Source of the DNA: Jacaranda mimosifolia
Lineage: Eukaryota; Streptophyta; Magnoliopsida; Lamiales; Bignoniaceae
Assembly (NCBI GenBank): GCA_018894105.1
Contig: CM032131.1
Coordinates: forward strand, 1,142,501-1,206,500
Length of the DNA stretch: 64,000 nt
Reading direction: 5' to 3'
The notes under the pieces were generated by a model. The model did no database searches, was not told the origin of the DNA, and saw nothing but the letters and a program-made list of their open reading frames with translations. How positions within the stretch are numbered: the stretch's first letter is position 1; each line of letters begins with the position of its first letter. Shown in pieces: positions 37,301-47,200 of the stretch. Made by a program: the position numbers and the translations under genes.

Positions 37301-38543
37301 GCCCAAGAAGATGAGGCAAAAAAGCCAAGATGAAGTGCAATCACAATCTACAAGGAAGGGCCTCACACATACTTGCTCAAGGTGCTTGCAGATTGGACAC
37401 AACATTGCGACTTGTAGAAATGCAATTTATCTAGACTCCAAATTGCTAAAGGTTAGTCATTAAGTTTATTTGTTTGTAATTTTATCTTGTTAACAACTTT
37501 ATGCTTTTAATTTTATTTGTGTGTGTGTGCAGAAAAAGGGAACAACAAGTGGGACACAACACAATAATATTCCAGGACCTATGTTAGAGCCTACCACTCA
37601 ACCTACTTCACAAGCTATATCACATCCATCTTCTCTAGGCACTTCACATTCCAATCAAAGGACAAGAAATACTTCAAGGAGATCTAAAGGAAATATCAGA
37701 GTATATCAAGTAGGCAGCCATCAAATAATGTAATATATTTATTTTAATGGACTCATTACTATATTTATTGTTGTTATATATCTATGTAATATTTCCTTCT
37801 TCAAATTATAGTAGGGTAATATGAGCCAAGCTTCCAAGGCAAGTGATACAGGAGGAAGCCAAGGGAATAATGGAGTGCAAAGAAGAAATGAAGGTGAAGA
37901 GAGACAGGAAAGTGCACCCTCTAACACTAACCAGATAACTTCAGCATATGCCACTACATACTCTACTTTTGGGACTGCAATTGCATATGCTTCATGTTCT
38001 GGTTCATCTGCAAGGGCTTCATATGATTTTGTGAACAACAATTATCTAGGACCTTCATCTGTGCAAGGTTCACAATCATCAAGTTTGAAAAATCCTCCTA
38101 ATGACACATCAACACCTCCTTAGCCACCAATTAATTCTCCTCAAGCATAGTTAAGTATAGCTTATATTTAAAATTTTCATACAAACCTTAAACATATAGC
38201 ATTTTTTATATATGATGCATTTCAAATTTTCTTCAAACAAAATAACCAAGGAGAAAGAGGGAGACTATACAAAAGCAGGAGGAATAATGCTTTGTTGGGA
38301 AAACAAACTGAAGGTGGTGGCAGTGCAAGAGAGAGTTCTAATACAGTTTCAGGAATAGCTACAAGACATAGTTCTGGTGCAGTTCTAAGATCAACATTAG
38401 GAGGCACCTCTGTGTCGGCTGCAAGGGTGAAAAGTCCATCTACAATAGGGGTTCAAAGGGTGAGGAGGCCAAGCTTTGATCAGTTACTAGAAAATATAAG
38501 GAAGAGGGCCAGACAGAGAGCAAAAGATGATGAATATATATAG
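34395..38543 (+). pseudogene. MudrA-like MULE transposase, broken
   Basis: The gene starts ATGATGGAGCC at 34395. The N-terminal PB1-like plant MULE domain (PLTVFVGSRLE, then after a frameshift IPGMTMENGLSLCSGD) is followed by acidic linkers. The N-terminal MuDR domain is at 35438-35782 (FELTVGLKFNGVKEYRDVL). After another shift comes the zinc-finger-like CAKGCDWRVHA. The MULE catalytic domain is at 36249-36779, with GLDGCFLKTVYGG and PITIVVVEIENRDAWIWFL. The second catalytic Asp of the usual SDRQKG is Tyr here (SYRQKGF). CEHRYCARHLYANF follows. The SWIM zinc finger is at 36915-37463 (CTCGMFQLNGYPCPH), then a basic stretch and a CCHC knuckle CSRCLQIGHNIATC. An intron seems to run from 37452 to 37532. 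C-terminal Ser/Thr-rich pieces extend to 38543. Several stops and frameshifts rule out an active product. Confidence 0.9.
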
Positions 38544-39255
38544 TGTGTGCTAGATCGAAAGAAAGTTTAGTTCATGGGCAAGGAGTTTGTATTTATGTTA
38601 GGAGTACAATGACTTTTAAAACTTTTTTGTTCTAACCCTGTGTGTTGGGATGATATGTGTTATGGATGTAATAGAAGATTGGTTTTAATTTAGCTAATAG
38701 TTTGTTGGTTTCATGGATCGATGACTTTTACATCTTACTTTGATTGCTTTGTATTAGTTTCATTTTATTATATTTTTGTATCACTGCTGCTGTGGAGAGC
38801 TTTGTACCCTCTGTCTCTTCCCTCTTTTGGTTTTACTTTTTGTGGTTCATTAATCATGTTTTGGTTCATTTGATTAGTCAGATTGTTTGTTCATCTTGCT
38901 ATGGTTCATTTTTTGTTCATCTTATTGTGGTTCATTTGATTAGTCAAATTTTTGATCATGTTTCATTTTTTTAGTTCACATGTGATTGTTTTACTCTGAT
39001 GTCATTTGATTTGAGCATAATTGGTTTCACCTGTGCTTTGATTTGAGTATTTTACACATTTCAACAAATTACAAATTGACATTTACCAAGGGAGACAAAT
39101 TGCATGCACATACAATCTTGCTTGGGACTGCAAAAAATTATTCATTTGGAAATCTTGAGTTGCATTTCCATTCCATTCAACTTCATACCAAACACTAAGT
39201 CAACATAACTTACACTGCATCCCTTTCCCAAAATACAACCCCTTTCGAAACATTC
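38544..39255. other. MULE intergenic region between convergent genes
   Basis: This is T-rich non-coding sequence between the 3' ends of the transposase and GRF genes. GGTTCATTTGATTAGTCA-like phrases repeat near 38860-38945. Confidence 0.5.
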
Positions 39256-39700
39256 TTAGTTCTTCAACAACAACAATACTACAATGAAGAATAAAGCAGC
39301 AGTGAAAATCCAAGGGACAGGGGGATAGTTCACATGATTTTGTGTAACAATCCTTGACACACTTGACACCTCTTCATGCACCTCTTCATCAACATCACTA
39401 AAACCTACCAAAAATTCCATCCATGTGTACGGAATATGGGCCCTTAGTTAGATAGGCTATAGGAACTCCTAGAGGTGTCCATGTTGTGGTCTCTGGAGAA
39501 TACCAACGAAAGAAGCTACACCTTTGATGCAGGCAACTGTAAAAAAGCCTCCTCTTTGATGCTTTTTTTTTTTGGGACTCCACAACTCTAATGGTAGCTT
39601 TCAAATTGCAGTCACATAGTGGAGTGGAGGCATACTTGAGATCTAGTGATGGTTTGAGAGGGGATTTCTTCTTGGACCTACTATTTTGCGATGAAGACAT
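39256..39700 (-). pseudogene. GRF zinc-finger protein with C-terminal membrane segment, frame-disrupted
   Basis: Read leftward from ATG at 39700, the protein starts MSSSQNSRSKKKSPLK. The GRF zinc-finger pattern follows: PLCDCNLKA, then SKRRLFYSC and CSFFRWYSPET. Around 39418-39420 the frame shifts by one. The following 54-codon frame encodes an acidic linker (FSDVDEEVHEEVSS) and ends WIFTAALFFIVVLLLLKN, a hydrophobic tail anchor. Small plant proteins with one GRF finger, a short coiled or acidic linker and a C-terminal membrane helix are a known family of uncharacterised function. Whether the frameshift is a mutation or marks a missed intron is open. The gene lies just inside the right inverted repeat, convergent to the transposase gene. 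Confidence 0.7.
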
Positions 39701-39904
39701 ATTCACAACAAAGAAAAAAAAATATAGAGCAAGAAATGGAGATGAGATTTTTCTAGTCTTGGCCGATGGAGATGATAAAGGGAAGATTTGGTCAAGGTCT
39801 TATTTTAATTGGATTTTTACTAAGGGTATTAATGTAATTGCATAGCCCAAATTGAAGACCTAGTCACAATTCTAGGCGCGTTCAAGACACTGCAAAAATT
39901 TGGA

Positions 39905-40012
39905 TGTGGCGACTCATCATTCTTAAAATATGAGATGTTTCTAGTCATTTATTATTTTACAGTGGGTTATACGCTATTTTGAATTTTCACAAGGGGTATA
40001 TGCAATTCTCCC
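39905..40012 (-). repeat. Right terminal inverted repeat of the MULE
   Basis: This is the partner of the left inverted repeat, ending TATATGCAATTCTCCC next to the TTTTGTCAAT duplication. It lies about 200 bp upstream of the GRF gene's start and may hold its promoter. Confidence 0.9.
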
Positions 40013-40223
40013 TTTTGTCAATAAACATTAGTAAACATTAGTGGAAAATATATGTTAAGAATTGACTTGAACGGTTGAACAGTGAGAGAATATGAACAAT
40101 TTATAAGCAACTCAAGACCCTCTACTTTCTTCTATAAAAAAAAAAAAAAGACCCCCTACTTTTCATCTATAGGACAAATTTAGGTTTTATAATAACCCCC
40201 AAATCGAGAGATTTGGAAAGAGG

Positions 40224-40935
40224 TATAGATGTTCATTGGTCGGGTTGGTTTGGGTTTGAGAAAGAAATGAATCCAAACCGATCATTTTTAATTGGATTGG
40301 ATTGATTTGGGTTTTGTAAATTTTAATTGTTGAACCCGAACAAACCAACTTGACCTTTGGTTTGGGTAATCGAGTTCAGCAAGAAGAAGAAGAAGAAGAA
40401 GAAGAAGCAAGCAAGCAAGCACCGTTTGCAGTTTTTTTAGTTCTTGAACTAGAAATAAATTGACAAGCTCTAGCTGCATCTAAATTAAAATTGAATAGAC
40501 GGCCTACATAAATAACATTAGCATAATATAATTCTATCAAAATAATCAAATTATTCTAAAAAATTTCATCAAAACGCAAAAGCATACAACATCGCACATG
40601 AGCATCGCAAGTTATAATTGTTATAAATAATCTCCTTCTTAACCACAAACCATAATTGATAATATAAAATCCCAAATTCAAATCTAAATTGAACATTAAA
40701 TATAAATATAAATAACAAAAGTCATAATTTAAAAAAAAATTATTTATTTTAATTAAATCATCGAGTCCACGTCGGGTAAGTGAATATGAAATTCGAGAAC
40801 CAAACCAAATGTTATCGGGTTTGATCAAATTTTACCCGATCCAACCCGATTACTCGACCCAACCCAAACCAATTAGATTGGTTCGGTTTGGATCGTTGGG
40901 TTCATTGAATTGGATTTATCTTATGAACACCCCTA
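40224..40935. mobile_element. hAT-type MITE (GGGTTGG/CCAACCC-rich)
   Basis: The element is 712 bp long with a perfect 8-bp duplication, GAAAGAGG, at 40216-40223 and 40936-40943. The inverted ends are TATAGATGTTCAT and TAGGGGTGTTCAT (right end reversed). Subterminal GGGTTGGTTTGGGTTTG-like sequence is mirrored at the other end. A (GAA)n run lies at about 40381-40408. It has no coding capacity. Confidence 0.9.
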
Positions 40936-40943
40936 GAAAGAGG

Positions 40944-41811
40944 TATATGTCTACTATTTTCATGAATGAAGCCAATGCCAATAACAAAATCTGTCACGAA
41001 ACATAAAGCTTAGTTGCATTGAGGTATTATCTTGCCAGTACGCATTTTTGAGGAGTTTTATTTGAAAAGACACATAGAATGTTGAGAGGATAAGAACTAA
41101 GAAGCTTGCAAACTAACTCAAAACCCTTGACTCAATTCAACGTGAGATAATATTAAGGATCGCCATAGTTTTCCAATAGAGAGATTTAGGAAAAAGACAC
41201 GTATCTATCATTCTTGCAGATGATACCAATAATAATGACCAAATATATAGTTGATCACATAGACCAACTACATCAAGGTGCTACTCTACCAAATACAATA
41301 GGGTTTTTATTCTAAAGAAGTATCAAAGGTAACAGAGAATTAATAGTTTATAAATTAATTTAAAACACTTCACTTACTATTCCAATTTGGAGCAAGATCA
41401 TTGAAACACAGAAGCCCAGTGATATCGAGATGTTTACTCATTAGTGGGAGGTTTTGTTTGTAAAATATGCCTCAAATATCGAAAGAGGATAAATAATTAA
41501 TAAACTAAATTCAAAATTATAATTAAAAAAAGTTGGAAATGAACAAGGACTTCATGAGAAAATTAATCAATATTATTATTTTAACAATTAGTATTTATAA
41601 TTACTTTGTTAGTAATGAATTTTTAATAAATTTAAGTTCAGTTTAAGATCAATTTATAATTTTTTTTAACTTAGCAATAAATATAGAAAAATATAAAATA
41701 AATAAATCTTAGATTTATAGTAGGAAACTTAACAAAATTTGTATATATTTTAATGCATTTTTTTTTTCATTTTATATAATTAAGTTGTAACAACAAACCT
41801 GACAAAACTTC
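40944..41811. other. Gene-free region with diverged ~250-bp tandem copies
   Basis: AGAGAGATTTAGGAAAAAGA near 41176 echoes GAGAGATTTGGAAAGAGG at 40207. After the 712-bp MITE and one target copy are removed, the distance is about 249 bp. The flanking phrases ACTCAAAACCCTTGACT and ACTCAAGACCCTCTACT also correspond. Nothing coding is seen. Confidence 0.5.
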
Positions 41812-42328
41812 GGGCTAATTTGGTTGGGATGATAATGTGTGACATAATGTTTTTACCCTACGTTATCATTCATTTGGTTTGAGTAATAATAAATATTCAG
41901 GGCCAAATTAATGCCTCAAGCTTGTATTTATATGTTCAAAATGAATGATAAGTTAACTTGCCAGCTGCCACCCCCATGTGTTTATTTATCCATAGGTTTG
42001 CTTCTTGTATTGAAATTATCTATTTGCCTTTAAATTATGAAAATTGTTATTATTGTTGTTGTTGTCATTGTCGTCATCGTTGTCGTTGTCATTATTGTAG
42101 AGGAAGACAAATGAGGAATTTTTTAAATTTGAGTGAGGGATAAAAATATAATTTGATAGGTGTAATCAAAATACTTTAGTGTTGAACCAAACATAACAAT
42201 CAACAATTATCTGAACTTACATAAAAATAATTATACAAAACAATTTATAGCATAATGATACAAAATCACACAAATTATCATTTAATAAATAAGCATGAGA
42301 TAATTTAAAAATTCAACCAAACTAGCCT
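41812..42328. mobile_element. MITE-like element with GGCTA(A/G)TTTGGTTG ends
   Basis: The left end GGGCTAATTTGGTTG and the reversed right end AGGCTAGTTTGGTTG form a ~15-bp inverted pair about 515 bp apart. The interior includes a (GTT/GTC)n-like run at about 42048-42098. No clear target duplication was found. Confidence 0.55.
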
Positions 42329-42499
42329 ATGGTTTAGAATTTTTAGATTTAATCATAAAAAATTAAAAAACAAAATTTTATATTTTTCTTACTTTCCAAA
42401 AATTAATTTTAAAATTAAAAGAAATAAATTAAAAGATAAACAAAAGAAAACAGATAAAAAAAATTTAAACCCCCACGCCCACGACAGAAGGCAAAAGCC

Positions 42500-43135
42500 G
42501 AACAATATCGAGTGTCAACGGAACGGGGCGGGTTGGGGCAGGGCGGGGATAGCCTCCCGCTCCCACGAGGTGAAAATACCCCTGTCCCCGCCCCCATAAA
42601 CGGATATTCACGGGTACCCACGGGTTTAGTTTAAAAATTTATCAAATTCATAAAAAAAATTTAGAAATAAAAAAAAAGTATTAAAATTTTTCAATAATGT
42701 AAATTACTTCCAACGTTAAAAGATTGTCAAATATAAGTACATAACACACGATATTTAATTATATTTTATAATAAAATATTAAAAGATAAATAATACATAA
42801 ACATAAATTTCAAAAAAAGTATAACAATTTATCAATTCCTCCAAAAGGTGGGGGTGCCGCGGACGCCGGGAGAATGGAATGCAAAGAATGAAATGAAATA
42901 AATAAAAATAGGATTTAACCTATATATAAAAAATAATAATAATTTAATTATTTAAACGGGTAATGGGTACCTGTGGGGACGGGGACTGTGATCCCTGCCC
43001 CCACCCTCTTTAGCATTTCAGGGACTAAATTGTCCATGTTCCCGTCCCAGCAGGGAGAAAATTCTCACCAAATCCGCCCCGCCATGGGGAATTCGCCACC
43101 AGTACCCCTGGGGACGAGTAATTTTGTCATCTCTA
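42500..43135. mobile_element. GC-rich-ended MITE-like element
   Basis: The left arm (CGGAACGGGGCGGGTTGGGG, CCCCGCCCCCATAAACG, CACGGGTACCCACGGG) is mirrored by the right arm (GGGTAATGGGTACCTGTGG, CCGCCCCGCCATGGGGAATT, TACCCCTGGGGACGAG). The right terminus TTTTGTCATCTCT resembles the end of a common plant MITE. The interior is AT-rich. The exact left boundary and the target duplication were not resolved. Confidence 0.6.
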
Positions 43136-43136
43136 A

Positions 43137-43494
43137 AGTTATGTTTGGTTATATTTTTTGTTTGATTTTATTATGTGTTTATTATTTGTTTTGAGAGAAT
43201 AAATTATTGGAGAATATGAAAGTTGTTTTCACTTTTTTGGTATGTTTGTTTATATTTTAGGATAGACAATTTTTTTAATGTAATTGTCAAATCAATTTTT
43301 TTGTTGGATTTTTGGGGTGAAAAATAGAATTGAGTGATTATTTTAATATTAGAATAATAATAAAATATATATAATATATATAATATGTGTATATATACAT
43401 TAAAAAATATGCTTTTTGGAAAAAAAAAGGGAATATATTTGATTATATTTCCTCAAAACAATATTATTATAGGAAACATAACCAAACAAAGCCT
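43137..43494. mobile_element. Short MITE-like element with TTTGGTTAT ends
   Basis: The left end AAGTTATGTTTGGTTATA and the reversed right end AGGCTTTGTTTGGTTATG are similar and about 358 bp apart. The AT-rich interior has no ORF. It abuts the GC-rich MITE on its left. No certain target duplication was found. Confidence 0.5.
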
Positions 43495-44236
43495 AAATAT
43501 CCCGACTTCAAATCAACCTCAACCTTCCCCAACCAAAACTTTTATTACATTATAAAATAAAATATAAACTATAATTTTGTAAGTAAAATTCTCTTCTTCC
43601 CGCGTCGACCGCCTCCCTCCTGCGCCACGCCCCCCAAATTCTGACGTCCACTGCCCTCCGTTGCTAGACGCAAGGCTTTTCCTCTCGTTGCTGTGTCCAG
43701 GAACTGCTGTCAAATAAAATTTTTGTTATTTGTATGTGGTAACCCCTATTCATTAATCATTTATTTATTGTGACAAATTTTTCTTCCGCACCACTGGTTG
43801 AATTTAATGTATATATACACACACACGACGTGAGATGATTTCTGTGGTTAAGTGCTCATGAATCATACTTATTATAGATTAAGATATTGAGGCAATCTTC
43901 TATTTGAGGCTTGAGTTCAATTCTAATAGTTAGCAAACAGAAGAAAATCAGCGAATGAGTTCGAGAGTATGAGGAAGATAGAGAGCAAATTCTTGATCTC
44001 TTGGGTTGAAATAATGTCTTAAATGTGTCCAAGAGGGTTAAAACAATGTTTTGAGAGAGTATTTTTTATATTCCAGGGGGCAAGGTCTGCCCGATAGGAT
44101 AAAAGGTCACATAACTCATAGCCGCAAAATAAGACAGGTGCCCATATGACCAGTGGTGGCATAGTACAAGAAAGTTTGAAATTGAGAATTTCATTTCTTG
44201 TACTTGCAGGGAGTGGTGGCCGTGAAGTTAGGAATC
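43495..44236 (+). promoter_or_regulatory. Presumed promoter and 5' leader of the TFIIIC subunit gene
   Basis: The block at 43590-43690 is GC-rich for this window and is a plausible transcription start and first leader exon. A good acceptor, TTGTACTTGCAG, ends at 44209, 27 bp before the start codon, and suggests a leader intron. The donor may be the GTAACCCC near 43739. None of this is confirmed by a transcript. Confidence 0.4.
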
Positions 44237-47200
44237 ATGGCCGAGCATGATGCTGCAATTCCCACGACGGATGGAGACACCAGTGATAATTATTTGATTC
44301 CTGGAACAACAGTAGAATTTGATGCAGTTGAACACCCACTGGAATTAGAAATTGAATCAGAACTGAATTTGGAAGAGGATGAAGAGCATGGAGAAGATGG
44401 AGAAAATAGCGAAGTTTCTGAAGAAGGAGAAACAGAGGGAGAAGAAGCTGAGTACAAATTCCAATTCCAAGGGGAAATGGACCCTTTGTCGTTTGCAGAA
44501 GAAGAAGATGCCTCTGGACTGCAGCCTTACGAGCGATTCGAGTGGATACAGAACCATTATGAGGCCTTGGCCGCCAAGAAGCGCCCTGCTCTTCAGCACT
44601 GTACAAGGTGTACCTTTATTTAACTTGACCTGTAGATTATTTTGTATATTAGACTTTGGCTATCTGGTGGAGGCCACCTGCTTGTCTCTTTGCTTCTTCA
44701 AAATTTGTGCATAGTCATGTTTTTTTTTTTCCTTCTAATATGTTCTCCATGGGATGGGGATTGCAGTGAGTTGCCTGCTAAGAGGTTGAGACAGGAGGAA
44801 ATTCTTGGAGCAAGCTTTGAAGAAATAATGGAGACCATGAACTATGGTATGAGGAAAAAGTCAAGGAAGGTATGAACGTGTTTTCCCTTTTAGTACAATT
44901 TTAATTGTATGTGATATTTTTTTTATTTATACTTGTTGTTTGTTGCCATTAAACTCAGAACAAGAAAAGAGGAAGGAGAAGGGGATCAAAGAATAAAGCT
45001 AACCCAGAAGTGACTCGAAAACTTGGTGATGCTACCCTTCATTATGCACATGGTCGCTTTGAGGAGGTATATATTTGCAATCATGTCTCATACCCTATAA
45101 CATTCTTCTTAGGTTTTGTCAAAAAAATGTTTTTTGTGTGTGAAGTAGTCTTTATCTTTCAATTCGATCTAGAATGCTTTCTTTATGTTTATTTCTCCTC
45201 AGGTACCTTTTGCCAATTAAAAATTTTGGAATGAAAGCAATAAACTTTATGGATGCAATTTCTTGTTTGTCTTTTAACACATGAAAGATGAACTTCCCAT
45301 AGTTGGTACTGTCGTGAGAATAAGGTGGCAAGTTTTGTTGGAACTCTATTTCTATAGTTCTAATGCTATGTTACTAAAAGAAAATTTCTGTGAATCATGG
45401 AATGAGACAGAACTGCAGTTCGAGGCACACCAAATTTTGGGATGATCACGTCATTTCTTGATTCTCCAGGCTACAATATTTCTTGTTATTTTGTTCTAAA
45501 ATGCAAAAAATTGTTTTCTGTGTTGATACATTGCTCTCCGTCTTTGTTTCCTGTCATTTGTTGGGTAACTGATTTGCATTAATTGCAGAATTTCTGAAAG
45601 GATATTTTGATAGAATAAACTGCTGTATTTTTCCATTAGAGGAATATATACAAAGAAAAGTTACTAACAAATTCTCAAAATAAGGAACTAAATATAAGAA
45701 AAGATCAACTAAAAATAAGAAAAGATAAATTAGAATCAAATCTAAGATTATCCCTAAAATAAACATAAGAGTCCTACTGTATTGGAACTTCAACACTCAC
45801 CCTCAAGCTGGGTTATATATGTTGAACAAACACAGCTTGTGACTCAATTCCTCAAAGTGTGTCCTTGGAAGAGCTTTGGTGAACATATCTGCAACTTGCG
45901 ATTGTGTAGGAATATAAATCAACTGAATAGTAGAATTCTCAATCTTCTCGGAGATGAAATGTCTATCAATCTTAATGTGCTTTGTCCTATCATGATGAAC
46001 TGGATTCTTAGCAATGCGTATAGCTGCCTGATTGTCACAAAACAACATGACAGGTTTCTCAATTGACAATCCCAACTCACTAAGCAATCGGTTTATACAT
46101 ATTCCTTCGCAAATTCCCAGGGCTAAAGCTCTAAACTTTGCTTCTGCACTGCTCCTTGATACTACAGGTTGCTTTTTGCTTCTCCAAGTCACGAGATTTC
46201 CCCAAACATAGGAACAATAACCTGATGTTGATTTCCTATCTTTTACATCTCCTACCCAGTCTGCATCTGAGAAAACTTCTACATCCCTATTACCTGTTTT
46301 CTCGTATAGCAAGCCTTTTCCTAGAGTCATCTTGAGATATCTCAAAATCCTATACACTGCCTCCATGTGTTCTTCTGTTGGATTATGCATGAACTGACTT
46401 ACTACACTAACTGGAAAACTGATATCTGGCCTTGTATGTGAAAGATAGATAAGTCTCCCTACAAGTCTTTGATATCTCCCCTTGTCGACTGGTGCATTAT
46501 TTGTTGTTTTCCCTATCTTTTTAGTTGAATCCATAGGTGTATCTGCAGGTTTACAACCAAGCATACCATTCTCCTTTAGTAGATCCAAGACATATTTACG
46601 TTGAGAAACAAATATTCCTTTCTTGGATCGTGCGACCTCCATACCAAGAAAGCATCTAAGGTTGCCAAGGTCTTTAATTTCAAATTCTTTGGCTAGGAAC
46701 ATCTTTAACTTCAATAGTTCCTCCTCATAATCACCCGTTAGGATGATATCATCAACATACAAAATCAATATTGCTATTTTCTTCTCAGAAGAGAACTTCA
46801 CAAATAGCGTGTGATCTGCTTGGCATTGAGTGTACCCAAATCTAATAATTGACTTTGCAAACTTATCAAACCATGCACGGGGAGATTGCTTGAGCCCATA
46901 TAGAGATTTCCTGAGTTTACATGCCTTGTTGCTATTGGATGCCATTTCTAGTCCTTGAGGTATTTCCATGTGTACATCTTCTTCTAAATCACCATTCAAG
47001 AATGCATTTTTCACATCAAGTTGATATATAGGCCAATCTTGGTTCGCTGCAAGGGATAGAAGAACTCTAATGGTGTTTAGCTTAGCCACTGGAGCAAATG
47101 TCTCTTGATAGTCTATTTCATAGGATTGAGTAAATCCCTTAGCAACTAGCCGAGCTTTTAGCCTTTCAATGCTCCCATCCGCCTTATGTTTGATTGTAAA

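Larger units (their letters stand above)
33314..40012 (+). mobile_element. Full-length Mutator-like element (MULE), two convergent genes
   Basis: The element is 6.7 kb long and flanked by a perfect 10-bp duplication, TTTTGTCAAT, at 33304-33313 and 40013-40022. It begins GGGAGAATTGCATATA and ends with its exact inverse. The terminal inverted repeats run about 95-110 bp, through GAAAATTCAAAATAGC, TGTAAAATAATAAATG and CTAGAAACATCTCATATTTT. A broken MudrA-like transposase gene reads rightward, and a small GRF zinc-finger gene reads leftward from the other end. Both genes are damaged, so the element is not autonomous now. Confidence 0.95.

Noticed and set aside
44235..44606. Long minus-strand open frame opposite exon 1 of the TFIIIC gene
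   Set aside because: It is the antisense shadow of a compositionally biased acidic exon and shows no recognisable domain.
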